This document shows, in pieces, positions 35,974 through 44,873 of a DNA stretch of 64,000 bases. Source of the DNA: Planctomycetota bacterium. Lineage in GTDB: Bacteria > Planctomycetota > Planctomycetia > Planctomycetales > Planctomycetaceae. Made by a program: the position numbers and the translations under genes. Below the pieces are notes generated by a model, which saw only the letters and a list, made by a program, of their open reading frames with translations, had not been told where the DNA came from and did no database searches. Where the stretch lies: the NCBI GenBank assembly GCA_022600195.1, contig JAHZKX010000021.1, positions 50,972-114,971 on the forward strand, in the 5' to 3' direction. Each line of letters starts with the position of its first letter. Position 1 is the first letter of the stretch.

Positions 35974-37284
35974 TCAAGGTGTTAATAACGGTATACCGAT
36001 CGATTTCCCGTAGGCCTGACAGAGTTGTTCGGCGGTCAGGCCATAGGCGCGTTGCAGGCTGTCTTGCCAGGTTAAGCCGTCTTTGATGCCGTTGAAGAAT
36101 AGTTTGAACTGTTCGGGACCCGCTTTGAGCATAAGTTGAATCATGGCACTGGCGGCTCCGTATTGTGCGCTTCCGATTTGATCGGCGGAAAAGAACTGGC
36201 CACCAAATGTCTGTGACTGACGTAATTGAAGGGCCGATTGAGTCTGACGACGCTGAATTTCTTTGCAGGAAGGGACCACCATCATGGCAACCCAGTCTGC
36301 GATGCCTTCGTTGATCCAGCTCGGAATATGTACCGTGCTGCGATAACGGTGAATATATCCATGCGCGGTTTCGTGCACGAGTACTGCACCGAAGAAATTG
36401 GGATTATTTCCCCGGTGGCAGGAAACAATCACCTTTCCATCTCCATGAGAGTGGCAGAGACCCACAACGGTACCCGGGACCTCTGTACGATTATAAAACT
36501 TTCGTTCAAACTCCAGAAAGGCAGCTTCAGTCATGAACGCCACGATGACAGCTTTGCCGCGCCAGATGTTGTGACCCGGTTTAAAGCCGAATGCTTTTCC
36601 CAACAGTTCATTCATCTTATCCAGTTGAACCAGATAGGGCTTCACCTGTGGGGCAGGCATGTCGGTGTAAAATAGAAAATATTTCGTTTCATAAAAGCTC
36701 ATCTTAAAAGAACTGAAATGCTGGCCGACTTTCTGGAGAAATTCTTTATGCTCGTTGACGTAAGATTCCTGATCCTCTTCGGTAGTATCTTTCCATAACA
36801 GATGGTTCGACGTTGTAAGTTTATCGCGGATGGCATCCATTCTCTTGCCGGTATCTTCCAGGACAGCCGCTTTGCGAGAAGGGAGATACAGGAAACGGTA
36901 GGTTTTTTCATCCACTTTCATCTCAAACAATTTTGTCGCGAATAATTTTTTGGGTCGGCTGGCGTTTTCACCTTTGAATTCCATTGTTTTGATCTGGCTC
37001 TTATCGCGTCCAGTATAGAATCGCGTGATCTCAACCCCTTGTTCTTCTTTTCCGTTGGTTGTCAGGAGATCTGCTTTTTTTCCGATCAGCGCATTCAGCT
37101 CTTCTGCAGAGAGGGCAAACTCCAGCGCCGCTGCTTCGACAGGATTCGCAGGCGAAGCGTTGAGCTTGGACGTACGTTTTTGAGCCGACGTTTCCTGCAC
37201 AAGAAAAAAGAGCGCCAATATCAGAACGATAAGCGTCGCCGTGTAAGTGAATAACGCAGCAGTAACAGGGCGAGAGAACCGCAT
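35974..37284 (-). CDS. secreted HExxH metallopeptidase-like protein
   Basis: 436 residues from ATG 37284 (MRFSRPVTAALFTYTATLIVLILALFFLV, signal peptide); the frame extends to 37320 without a better start. The catalytic-type motif is VLVHETAHGYIHRYRS (HExxH) followed by IPSWINEGIADWVAMM, giving the third (Glu) ligand. A preceding region (KYFLFYTDMPAPQVKPYLVQLDKMNELLGKAFGF, KAVIVAFMTEAAFLEFERKFYNR) resembles the DUF1570-like N-terminal half seen in 48630-49814. The first 150 residues form a separate alpha/beta region without match. Target unknown. Confidence 0.82.
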   Translation of the reverse strand: MRFSRPVTAALFTYTATLIVLILALFFLVQETSAQKRTSKLNASPANPVEAAALEFALSAEELNALIGKKADLLTTNGKEEQGVEITRFYTGRDKSQIKTMEFKGENASRPKKLFATKLFEMKVDEKTYRFLYLPSRKAAVLEDTGKRMDAIRDKLTTSNHLLWKDTTEEDQESYVNEHKEFLQKVGQHFSSFKMSFYETKYFLFYTDMPAPQVKPYLVQLDKMNELLGKAFGFKPGHNIWRGKAVIVAFMTEAAFLEFERKFYNRTEVPGTVVGLCHSHGDGKVIVSCHRGNNPNFFGAVLVHETAHGYIHRYRSTVHIPSWINEGIADWVAMMVVPSCKEIQRRQTQSALQLRQSQTFGGQFFSADQIGSAQYGAASAMIQLMLKAGPEQFKLFFNGIKDGLTWQDSLQRAYGLTAEQLCQAYGKSIGIPLLTP

Positions 37285-37544
37285 GTGTGCTTGCTTTCTG
37301 AAAGGAAACCAGAGAATCAAATTTGATAATGGGGGACTATTATCATCGTGTGACGTTTGGGTACAGTTGTCAAGTAGTTAGATTCAGGAATTCAGACGCG
37401 CTTTCAAAGAATCTGCTTCGATCCGAGAGTTATTCAACGATCGTGTTTATTTAGGGTGTCCCAGTCGCTGTGATTTCCCTCATTTTACAATTGGAATTGT
37501 CGACTGTGAAGATGTGAATATAGAAAAAGGGGTCCGTTTCGAGT

Positions 37545-37754
37545 GTGATTCACTTTGAAGTCGCAACATCCGATCATTTTTTAACAGCTTCATTTAAAGT
37601 TGGGAAACAGTCAGTGGTATTGCAGGAAACTAAGAAAATGGCTCCATTCCTTGTGACGATGCCGACTCATCAAAACATTGAATTACTGAAAAAATTGTCA
37701 GGCTGCTTGTGTTCTGAGTATCAGCCGTTAGAATACACCTCTGCGGTTGAATAA
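37545..37754 (+). CDS. possible small protein (69 residues)
   Basis: IHFEVATSDHFLTASFKVGKQSVVLQETKKMAPFLVTMP, then NIELLKKLSGCLCSEYQPLEYTSAVE. The start would be GTG 37545; AAAAAGGGG lies about 12 bases upstream, a little far. It has an alternating strand pattern and sits on the same strand just before the cold-shock gene. No family recognised, and coding is not certain. Confidence 0.4.
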   Translation: MIHFEVATSDHFLTASFKVGKQSVVLQETKKMAPFLVTMPTHQNIELLKKLSGCLCSEYQPLEYTSAVE

Positions 37755-37818
37755 GCCTGAATTCAGTTATTTCGGGAGACACCGTAGAGAATTTTTTTTT
37801 TAGGAATCGGAATCAAAG

Positions 37819-38016
37819 ATGGCTGAAGGTACAATCAAGAAAGTGACACAAAAGGGTTTTGGGTTTATCGACACCGAAACTGGCGATGACTTGTTTTTCC
37901 ACTCGTCAAACCTCGAAGGAGTAACATTCGAGCAGCTTTACGAAGGACAACGAGTATCGTTCACTGAAGGACGCGGCGAAAAAGGTCCAAGAGCAGAAAA
38001 TGTTAAACCAATCTAG
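37819..38016 (+). CDS. cold-shock domain protein (CspA family)
   Basis: A 65-residue single CSD: AEGTIKKVTQKGFGFIDTETGDDLFFHSSNL carries RNP1 (GFGFI) and RNP2 (LFFH), and GQRVSFTEGRGEKGPRAENVKPI closes the barrel. It binds single-stranded RNA/DNA and may act as RNA chaperone. AGGAATCGG lies upstream of ATG 37819, directly after a run of ten T (37792-37801). The usual surface phenylalanines and lysines are retained. A perfect terminator follows at 38052-38085. Confidence 0.96.
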   Translation: MAEGTIKKVTQKGFGFIDTETGDDLFFHSSNLEGVTFEQLYEGQRVSFTEGRGEKGPRAENVKPI

Positions 38017-38051
38017 TCTTACTGACTAATTGCTAGACATTTCGAAACATT

Positions 38052-38085
38052 AAGAAACCGACGTTCTGCGTCGGTTTCTTTTTTT
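38052..38085 (+). terminator. rho-independent terminator of the cold-shock gene
   Basis: AAGAAACCGACG (38052-38063), loop TTCTG, CGTCGGTTTCTT (38069-38080): a perfect 12-base stem followed by TTTTT. Confidence 0.93.
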
Positions 38086-38133
38086 ATGCCTGGTATGGAC
38101 TTCCTGGTTATTTTGGGATCGACTATTAAGACT

Positions 38134-39372
38134 TCAGGCGAGCCGCAAGCGTTGTCTGGCAAACTCCAGAGCATTGATCAGCGCATCAATTTCTTCAGTC
38201 GTGTTATAGAACGCGAGACTGGCACGGACACTGGCGTTAATATTTAAATGCTGGTGCAGGGGCATCGTGCAATGATGCCCGTGTCTGACAGCGATGCCTT
38301 TTCGATCTAACAGTGTGGCTAGATCTTCCGGGTGAGCACCCTCAATATTAAAGCTGAAAATGGATCCCCGCTCTTCGAGTTCGAGGGGACCATAAATCTG
38401 TAAGCCGGGTACTTCCTGTAATTTCTGCAGAGTATATTGGCTGAGCAGGGATTCCTGTTCCATGATCGTATCGAATCCTAGTTCCATAACATAATCGATG
38501 GCAGTTCCCAGTGCGATGGCTTCAGTAATAGGAGGCGTGCCGGCTTCAAAGCGAGCCGGGATGTTAGCATAGGTGGATTTCTCACAGGTCACCTCAGCAA
38601 TCATATTGCCGCCGAACAGAAAAGGGGGCATTGATTCCAGCAGTGTTTTTCGTCCATACAACACGCCGATACCTGACGGGCCAAATAGTTTGTGTCCGGA
38701 AAATGCCAGAAAGTCAATTTCACTTTCAACGACGTTTACCGGCTGGTGAGTCACGCTCTGGGCTCCATCGACAAAGATCAGCGCGCCAACTTCATGAGCT
38801 CGTTGTGCCATGTATTTAACAGGATTAATTGTTCCCAGCACATTCGACATGCCGGTGACGGCAACGAGTTTTGTTTTGGGAGTGAGCAGGCATTCATAAT
38901 GCTCAAGGTCCAGACGTCCGTCTGGTGTGAGTTGGATGAACTTGAGAAGGACGCCACGTTCTTTGGCAATTTTCTGCCACGGAACGAAGTTGGCATGATG
39001 TTCCATTTCATTCAAAATGATTTCATCGCCGTCTTTGAGAAAATGGCGTCCCCAGGTCTGCGCCACAAGATTTGCGGACATCGTTGTACCGGATGTGAAA
39101 ATGATTTCTTCTGGAAGGCTGGCGCCGATGAATGACTGAATGCGCGCACGAGAGGATTCCATTTCTGATGTCACTCGATCACCTAATTGATGGGCACCGC
39201 GATGCACGTTGGAGTAATAGTGCTCGTATATCTCAGTGATTTTGTTGATGACCGATCTGGGGCGCTGCGCAGAAGCACCACTGTCAAGATAAACAAGCGG
39301 CCGCCCATTGGGGAGCTTCGTATTGAGAATCGGGAAATCGTGCCGAATTGAAGTGATATTGGCGATCATCAT
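38134..39372 (-). CDS. sufS: cysteine desulfurase, SufS type
   Basis: A 412-residue PLP enzyme that takes sulfur from cysteine as an enzyme-bound persulfide for Fe-S cluster assembly. VYLDSGASAQRPRSVI near the start and RGAHQLGDRVTSEME are group II features; the PLP lysine is Lys228 in FSGHKLFGPSGIG; FTSGTT (about 92-97) binds cofactor phosphate; the catalytic Cys367 is in VRHGHHCTMP. The normal partner SufE lies 7 kb away at 46488-46958, and no sufBCD genes are in the window. ATG 39372 or 39369 both fit. Confidence 0.94.
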   Translation of the reverse strand: MMIANITSIRHDFPILNTKLPNGRPLVYLDSGASAQRPRSVINKITEIYEHYYSNVHRGAHQLGDRVTSEMESSRARIQSFIGASLPEEIIFTSGTTMSANLVAQTWGRHFLKDGDEIILNEMEHHANFVPWQKIAKERGVLLKFIQLTPDGRLDLEHYECLLTPKTKLVAVTGMSNVLGTINPVKYMAQRAHEVGALIFVDGAQSVTHQPVNVVESEIDFLAFSGHKLFGPSGIGVLYGRKTLLESMPPFLFGGNMIAEVTCEKSTYANIPARFEAGTPPITEAIALGTAIDYVMELGFDTIMEQESLLSQYTLQKLQEVPGLQIYGPLELEERGSIFSFNIEGAHPEDLATLLDRKGIAVRHGHHCTMPLHQHLNINASVRASLAFYNTTEEIDALINALEFARQRLRLA

Positions 39373-39610
39373 TGCCTGCTTCAGACCTTAGAGATACATA
39401 AATACTGTTCTACAGGAATTTTAGCACGAAACCTCATAATGAAAAGGGCTCAGGCAAAAAGGGATGTAGATTGGAAATGAGCCTGCTGTCATGTGTTGCT
39501 TCTTACATTATGTACTGCAAAGACACAGTTGAATGGAAGTAAGTTCGTTGATCGAGTTGACTAGCTAAGCTGTCAAAGATTGAACTACAGCAGTGGCTGG
39601 ATCAAGACGT

Positions 39611-39632
39611 AAAAAAAACCCTGTCTTCAGGG
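39611..39632 (-). terminator. rho-independent terminator of the repeat-lipoprotein gene
   Basis: Read on the minus strand: CCCTG (39632-39628), loop AAGA, CAGGG (39623-39619), then eight T (39618-39611). It lies about 31 bases past the stop at 39664. Confidence 0.82.
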
Positions 39633-39663
39633 CTTTGAGTATGGTGTATAGTCGCCGGGAAAA

Positions 39664-41010
39664 TTATTTTTTGGGGACTAATTTTTGTGCTTTGGAAATG
39701 AGATAGAATGGTTTCCCCATTTTATCCTGACGGGAACCATCAATCTTGCCGTCGATAAGAACGACATCTCCATTTTTGAAAGGATTTAATTTTCCTTCGT
39801 CGATCAGCACTATGTTTCCGCCGAATTTATCTGTTTTATCGGGAGTCGCGTTATAGGTGATATTCCAATGTTTTTCCTGTTCATCGAATTCGATAATTCC
39901 CCGCAACCAGCGGTACTGTTGTTTGTCATAACTGAAAGGAGAAGGTGATTGCGCATTGGGATTTTGATTACTGGAATCAGCGGGAAGTTCAAATGAGGCG
40001 GCCTGGAATTTTGCAGGAGTCATGAACCGATCAGATTGGACAAGTTGAGGTCCGGATGTGCGGGTTTGGTGATTCGCATGGCTGACTTTTTGGGACGAAG
40101 AATTTTTTCTCAAACTGCTGTTCGGTCCAAAAACGTCATCGATTCCGGGAGTGCTTTTGACAGGAGGTTGGAATTTTTGAGAATTGTCGAGCGGGTTGGC
40201 TTCAAAAGTGTCGTTGGGATTCGGCTTAAATTTTTTCGGGTTTGTCTCAAAGCTGTCATTACTACTTTCAAAACCCTGCTGTTGAACCGATTCCTGAACG
40301 GGCCGAGGAACGCTGAAGCCTTCATTGTCATTCTGTTGAAACTGATCCTGAGCGTTACTTTCAAACTGATCATTACTACTATTTTGAGGAGTAAATTGAT
40401 CGTTCATTTGTGTTGAATTACCGCTTGGCGGTTGCGTTGATTTATTGCTTTCAAATTGATCATCCGCGTTTCCCGGAAAGGAATTTTGAGGAGTACTGGG
40501 AAACGGATCTTTATTTTCAAGGAACTGATCGTTGGGGTTCACACTGTCATTGGGGTCTTTATAGCTGGGAACAGATTGATTTCCGGATGGGTTATTATTC
40601 AAGCCACTACCCGGATTGGTATTGGTTCCTGAAGCAGTCGGATTAGCACCGAATGGAGTTTCGTTAACGTTTCCTGTATTGGGAGTTCGATTGACGGGCT
40701 GCGTCCATTGGGAATCTACGCCATCGTTATTGGTTTTGTTCGCATTGTTGGGAAAGGCATCATTGTATGTGGAAGTTCCTGTTGCTGGCAGTCCTCCCTG
40801 AGGGGTTGGAACAGGCTGACCAAGATTGGGTTGCACATCGTAAGTGCCGGGAGGAACATTTCCAGGCGCCATCTGGTAAGGACCCGGTGCACCACCATAG
40901 GGGCCGGGATAAGTACCGCCGTAAGGATACTGATGGTGAGAATAGCATCCGGTGAGCACACAGCCCAGCAGTGTGCAGCAGCTGATATAAAATAGAGATC
41001 GTGTCGACAT
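39664..41010 (-). CDS. Asn/Pro/Gln-rich lipoprotein with D-x-F repeats and C-terminal OB-like domain
   Basis: 448 residues. Signal with lipobox ends VLTGC (Cys22). Residues 25-60 are Gly/Pro/Tyr-rich. Residues about 80-295 are low complexity with repeated N-D-x-F units: NDAF(83), NDQF(160), DDQF(183), NDQF(203), NDQF(213), QDQF(221), NDSF(251), NDTF(266), DDVF(291); several continue as ESN or ENK. Residues about 365-448 look globular: YRWLRGIIEFDEQEKHWNITY, GGNIVLIDE, NGDVVLIDGKIDG, PFYLISKAQKLVPKK, with an OB-like strand pattern. A lipid-anchored, flexible spacer bearing a small domain is the natural reading. Function unknown. Confidence 0.85.
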   Translation of the reverse strand: MSTRSLFYISCCTLLGCVLTGCYSHHQYPYGGTYPGPYGGAPGPYQMAPGNVPPGTYDVQPNLGQPVPTPQGGLPATGTSTYNDAFPNNANKTNNDGVDSQWTQPVNRTPNTGNVNETPFGANPTASGTNTNPGSGLNNNPSGNQSVPSYKDPNDSVNPNDQFLENKDPFPSTPQNSFPGNADDQFESNKSTQPPSGNSTQMNDQFTPQNSSNDQFESNAQDQFQQNDNEGFSVPRPVQESVQQQGFESSNDSFETNPKKFKPNPNDTFEANPLDNSQKFQPPVKSTPGIDDVFGPNSSLRKNSSSQKVSHANHQTRTSGPQLVQSDRFMTPAKFQAASFELPADSSNQNPNAQSPSPFSYDKQQYRWLRGIIEFDEQEKHWNITYNATPDKTDKFGGNIVLIDEGKLNPFKNGDVVLIDGKIDGSRQDKMGKPFYLISKAQKLVPKK

Positions 41011-41377
41011 GATAGGGTCCTTAAAGTTCCAAGTGATTTCCCGGAAGAGATAGATGATCTACAGCAAAGGAAAAATCTATGGACGGGTGCCTGCTGAAAT
41101 GAAAGTCTCGAGCATTTTTGATTCACATACAGTGGGGATTGATGTGAATATATCTCTGCGGGGAGATGGGTACAAAAACAATCGTCTATCCAGTAAGCGA
41201 GCGGAATTTTAGAGAATCTTCAATATGTGTCTATACCGAATCAGGGATTCTCACCCCTCAGCCAGAAATCTTGGCAAGAAATATCAGAACTAAGGTTCTT
41301 TGCGTTTCAGATTTGTAATCTTTACAATAATAAACAGTCTTTTTCTCGTAAAAAGTTGTTTACACCAAAGATTTCAC
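41011..41377. other. intergenic region between divergent genes
   Basis: 367 bases separating the D-x-F lipoprotein gene (minus) and the YkgJ-like gene (plus). I see no consensus promoter, RNA gene or notable repeat; the open frame before ATG 41378 uses only a TTG start. Confidence 0.5.
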
Positions 41378-42652
41378 ATGTCATCTCCTCCATTGAAACT
41401 TCCCACGATCCAGAACTGGACTTGTCATAACTGTGGCGGTTGTTGCAAGCAGCATGAGATCGAAGTCACACCGGAAGAAAAAGAGCGTATAGAAAAACAG
41501 CATTGGGAGCAGGATACATCGATTCCTGCAGGTCAGCCTGTGTTCGTGAAAATGGGGTTTTCCCCCGTCAGCAATCGGTATCGGTTAGCGCATCAGGCAG
41601 ATGGTTCCTGCATCTTTCTGGACGAAAAAGGTTTATGCCGCATTCATGCCAAGTTTGGCGAACCGGCGAAGCCGCTGGCATGCCAGGTTTATCCTTATGC
41701 ATTTCACCCTGCGGGCAACGAAGTGGCTGTCAGTTTACGATTCAGTTGCCCGTCTGTGGTAGCAAATTTGGGGAAGCCCGTCGATCAGCAATCAAAGGTG
41801 ATCCGAAAAATTGCTGATCAAGTACTTCCAAAACGTTTTAAAACACCTTCAGCCCCCGGACTAAATGCAACCGAATCCCTGGGTTGGCCAGATACATTAA
41901 AAGTGGTCGACGCTTTAGATCAGTTATTTGCGGCTGCTGATTCTCGTTTCATGATCAACCTGTTACGAGCCCTTGCCTGGACGGAATTAATTGAACAATC
42001 CCGCTTTGATACCATTCGCGGTCAACGTATAGATGAGTTCCTGGATTTGATTGGCCAGGCCACGGTTCACGAACTTCCCGACGACCTGGATTTAAGTCGA
42101 ACTGCTCCCAGCAGAATGGGAGCGATTCAATTTCGATTACTGGTAGCTCAGTACGCGAGAAAAGATACATTCGCCGAAGATTCCAGAGGAATGATGAGGC
42201 GACTTTCCCTGTTGATGTCGGCATTGAAATTCGCATCCGGGCGCGGTGAAGTTCCCCGATTACAAGATCGTTTTTCAGCAGTTCCCTTTTCGTCACTGGA
42301 AACGCCGTTTGGAGATTTACCACCGGAATGTGAAAAGCTGTTTATCCGGTATTACCGAGTAAAAATTCAGGGGCTTCATTTTTTTGGCGCGGCTTATTAT
42401 GACATTCACCTTGTCGAAGGTTTTTATCATCTGGCTTTGATGTTCCCTGCGATTATGTGGATCGCGCGTTGGCTTGCCGCTGGGTCAGGCAGATCCACTT
42501 TGCTGCCAGAGGATGTGAATGAAGCAATGAGTATTGCCGACCATCATCATGGATACTCTCCAGCTTTTGGCTTATCTCATTTTCGAAGCCGCGTAAGGAA
42601 TTTGTCTCGTTCGCAAGATATCAAGAAACTCATCACCTGGTATGGCCAATAA
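41378..42652 (+). CDS. YkgJ-type cysteine-cluster protein (putative Zn/Fe-binding)
   Basis: 424 residues from ATG 41378; the frame reaches back to 41300 only through a TTG. The first 120 residues are the YkgJ/UPF0153 cluster: WTCHNCGGCCKQHEIEVTPEE, CIFLDEKGLCRIHAKFGEPAKPLACQVYPYAF, eight cysteines that bind zinc or an Fe-S cluster. The remaining 300 residues are a helix-rich extension not found in short YkgJ proteins (SGRGEVPRLQDRFSAVP, YRVKIQGLHFFGAAYYDIHLVEGFYHLALMFPAIMWIARWLA). Biological role of the family is unknown. It converges on the DUF427 gene with a 25-base gap. Confidence 0.85.
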   Translation: MSSPPLKLPTIQNWTCHNCGGCCKQHEIEVTPEEKERIEKQHWEQDTSIPAGQPVFVKMGFSPVSNRYRLAHQADGSCIFLDEKGLCRIHAKFGEPAKPLACQVYPYAFHPAGNEVAVSLRFSCPSVVANLGKPVDQQSKVIRKIADQVLPKRFKTPSAPGLNATESLGWPDTLKVVDALDQLFAAADSRFMINLLRALAWTELIEQSRFDTIRGQRIDEFLDLIGQATVHELPDDLDLSRTAPSRMGAIQFRLLVAQYARKDTFAEDSRGMMRRLSLLMSALKFASGRGEVPRLQDRFSAVPFSSLETPFGDLPPECEKLFIRYYRVKIQGLHFFGAAYYDIHLVEGFYHLALMFPAIMWIARWLAAGSGRSTLLPEDVNEAMSIADHHHGYSPAFGLSHFRSRVRNLSRSQDIKKLITWYGQ

Positions 42653-42677
42653 CATGAACAGATATCCCGATTCATAA

Positions 42678-42962
42678 TTATGATAGAAACTCGACACCTT
42701 TCCAGAACGCAATCCGGTTCTTCAGTTGTTCATAGCCAGTTTCTGGATCGAGATAATACCAGGCTGCGTCACGGTTCACGGCACCCTCAACAATGACGTC
42801 ATAAAAAAATGCCTGACCTTTACGGGGGCATCTGGAAGTCGAAGAACTATTTCTCAAATAGCGACCATTTACGGACTCTAAGGGAAAGTAGAGTTCCCCT
42901 TCGACTGTGATGATATCATCAGATTCGGCCAATAATGCCTGATTCCAAATGGCTCTGGGCAC
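42678..42962 (-). CDS. DUF427 family protein
   Basis: 94 residues from GTG 42962. The longer frame starts with TTG at 43007; GTG 42962 is chosen because GAGGAG lies 6 bases before it and because DUF427 proteins begin with PRA-(I/V)-W-N. PRAIWNQALLAESDDIITVEGELYFP, SRCPRKGQAFFYDVIVEG and RDAAWYYLDP are the family signature. It is a small beta-rich cytoplasmic protein of unknown function. Here the cysteine in SRCPRKG is the usual one. Confidence 0.85.
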   Translation of the reverse strand: MPRAIWNQALLAESDDIITVEGELYFPLESVNGRYLRNSSSTSRCPRKGQAFFYDVIVEGAVNRDAAWYYLDPETGYEQLKNRIAFWKGVEFLS

Positions 42963-43179
42963 ACCTTTCTCCTCATCGTTACTGTAGTTTGACAGGACAG
43001 TAAGCAATGGGATGAATTATTTTTGAGGTTGCCCAAGGTCATCGTAGCCAAGATTAAAAGGAAAGCTATACTAAATATTGAAATATTTATGTCTCTTTCC
43101 AGAAAGAAGATATGGAAAAACACGTGTTCCAGATTTTGTAGGAACGAGAGTACAGGAATGTCATTCTTGTCTATATCTT

Positions 43180-43515
43180 TTATGGGTTTTCCTCATTCAC
43201 ATCAGTGGCCTGACGAGGACTGAATGAGATAATTCCTAACTCCCACAGTTTTCTTTTGAACATGTTAAGAGAATTCAGCGTGTGAATGAAAGTAGCATCT
43301 TTTCGTTCATAGGAAATCAATCCACCATCTTCCAGCTCGACAACATGAATCAGTTCCTCAGGATGAGCTGACGGATATTGTTTGATTTCCATTTCCGTAG
43401 AATTGAGCAGCGATTCAACAGACACTTGTGCATCTTGTTTTTGCAGGGTGAAGCGTCCGGTAGTATTGGGGATTTGCTGCCATTCAAATCGTTTGAGTAA
43501 TTCATCCACTTTCAT
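43180..43515 (-). CDS. hypothetical protein, 111 residues
   Basis: MKVDELLKRFEWQQIPNTTGRFTLQKQDAQVSVESLLN opens a soluble protein with no signal or membrane helix. HPEELIHVVELEDGGLISYERKDATFIHTLNS and KLWELGIISFSP follow. The alternation suggests a small alpha/beta domain. No family recognised. The stop lies 217 bases upstream of the DUF427 start; co-transcription is uncertain. Confidence 0.65.
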   Translation of the reverse strand: MKVDELLKRFEWQQIPNTTGRFTLQKQDAQVSVESLLNSTEMEIKQYPSAHPEELIHVVELEDGGLISYERKDATFIHTLNSLNMFKRKLWELGIISFSPRQATDVNEENP

Positions 43516-43882
43516 ATAGTCACACTCTGGTCCAATATTGATTCAAGATTAATGAAATTCATTGTTGAGTCTAAAAGTTTCAAAGCAGAATTGGAAGGAT
43601 GCCAGGCTGGAGCAGGATTGGATGTTGGATAGCGCACAAAAAAAAATGATGTTTCTCAGATAGAGAGACATCATTTTTTAATTTAATGATCTTACAAATT
43701 CAAATTTTCAAAACTCAGGACTTTCCTGTGCTTCGAATCAGTGCTTCAAAAATTTCTGTTGTGAAGTCCGTCCGAGGGAAAAGTTCCCTCGGACTTGACG
43801 TTCACGATTATTGAAGCTGCCCTTCGGACCTGATAGGGCCAGAGTCCCTATTTGCTGGGACTATAGTTATCCCCAAATCTGA
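43516..43882. other. 3' region of the CCAPAP gene with several hairpins
   Basis: 367 bases without a gene. Read on the minus strand after the CCAPAP gene: AGTCCC/GGGACT hairpin (43850-43870 area), a perfect 11-base stem GTCCGAGGGAA-loop-TTCCCTCGGAC (43770-43794, 3-base loop), then the terminator at 43638-43679. This suggests a structured 3' UTR of about 240 bases. Confidence 0.55.
43638..43679 (-). terminator. rho-independent terminator of the CCAPAP gene
   Basis: AAAAAATGATGTTTCTC (43641-43657), loop AGATA, GAGAGACATCATTTTTT (43663-43679): a 17-base stem with one G-T pair. On the minus strand it is followed by nine T (complement of 43646-43638), so it ends the transcript from 44374. Confidence 0.85.
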
Positions 43883-44374
43883 TTAGTTGCAGCAGTTCTT
43901 AGGTGATGGAGCACAGCAAGTTGGCTTTGGAGCTGGTGCACAGCAAGTTGGAGCTGGTGCACAGCACTTTGGAGCTCTTACTTTGCAGCAACGAACCTTA
44001 ACTTTACGGCAACGGTCTTTGCAACGGTTGAACATCTTTCCGCAACGATCTTTGCAACGATTCAAGAGATTACCCTTGAACAGTTTGCGGTGACCGCAGC
44101 ATGAGTTGCTAGTATTGCAGCAGGACTTAGGAGCAGGAGCACAGCAAGACTTAGGAGCTGGTGCACAGCAAGCCTTCGGTGCTGGAGCACAGCACTTAGG
44201 AGCTGGAGCACAGCAAGTTGGCTTGGGAGTGCAGCATTTTTTAGGAGCTGGGGCGCAACAAGTTGGTTTGGGAGCAGGAGCACAACATCCTTTACCCAAG
44301 AAGCCAGCGGCTTCAGCATTAACACCAGCACAACAAACAACCGCTAAAGCGGCAACATAACTTAACAATTTCAT
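43883..44374 (-). CDS. secreted cysteine-rich CCAPAP-repeat protein
   Basis: 163 residues. MKLLSYVAALAVVCCAGVNAEA is a signal peptide, probably cut after AEA. The mature protein has eight exact CCAPAP units plus CCTPKP and CCAPSP variants, mostly spaced by K, KS, KA or KPT. A central basic block interrupts them (GHRKLFKGNLLNRCKDRCGKMFNRCKDRCRKVKVRCC, split by CKDRC pairs). I count 32 Cys after the signal, almost all as adjacent pairs, so over a fifth of the mature chain. Planctomycete walls were described as proteinaceous and rich in Cys and Pro; a cross-linked envelope component fits, metal binding is the alternative. RBS GGAGATTGCC precedes ATG 44374. Confidence 0.9.
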   Translation of the reverse strand: MKLLSYVAALAVVCCAGVNAEAAGFLGKGCCAPAPKPTCCAPAPKKCCTPKPTCCAPAPKCCAPAPKACCAPAPKSCCAPAPKSCCNTSNSCCGHRKLFKGNLLNRCKDRCGKMFNRCKDRCRKVKVRCCKVRAPKCCAPAPTCCAPAPKPTCCAPSPKNCCN

Positions 44375-44873
44375 TTAGGCAATCTCCAAGGATTCGCTTC
44401 GTGGACGGTCGTGAGGTACTCAATCATGGTTGATTTGGGTGAGGTTTCCCAAACAACCTGGGAGTCCAAATCCTCACGTAATTAAAAAAGGTAAACCTGA
44501 TTATTTTTTCGGCCAGAAATCACAAAATGTCCTTGGATAAACACAAAATTGTTGAGTCTCCTTCCAAAGTGGGTCCCGAAAATTCACTTGTATCGATTAT
44601 ACCGACCATGATTTCCCTCTAGAGACAAATTAACGACTTCAGATTGAATTCAAATCGAAATTAAGTGGCTATATGTATATTTGTCAAATCGTCGAGAATC
44701 AGACTCTTCATTCATGAAACAGTAATTTTAGAAAATCTCTTCTGGAGACAATCTGAGTCTGTTGTGTGAGTTGTATTCAAGACGGGCATGTATACGATTG
44801 AAATAAAGTCAGACATGATTCCGCGTTATGTAGCGTTTGTATATGATTGTCTATCTAGTCCGGGTGGGTTGTT
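44375..44873. other. intergenic region between divergent CCAPAP and receiver-like genes
   Basis: About 500 AT-rich bases. TTTGGGTGAGGTTTCCCAAA near 44430-44450 contains a short inverted repeat TTTGGG/CCCAAA. I found no consensus promoter and no RNA gene. Confidence 0.45.

Noticed and set aside
44106..44360. Plus-strand frame of 84 codons with GAGAQQ-type repeats
   Set aside because: It is the antisense image of the CCAPAP repeat; the minus frame has a signal peptide, RBS and terminator, this one has none.
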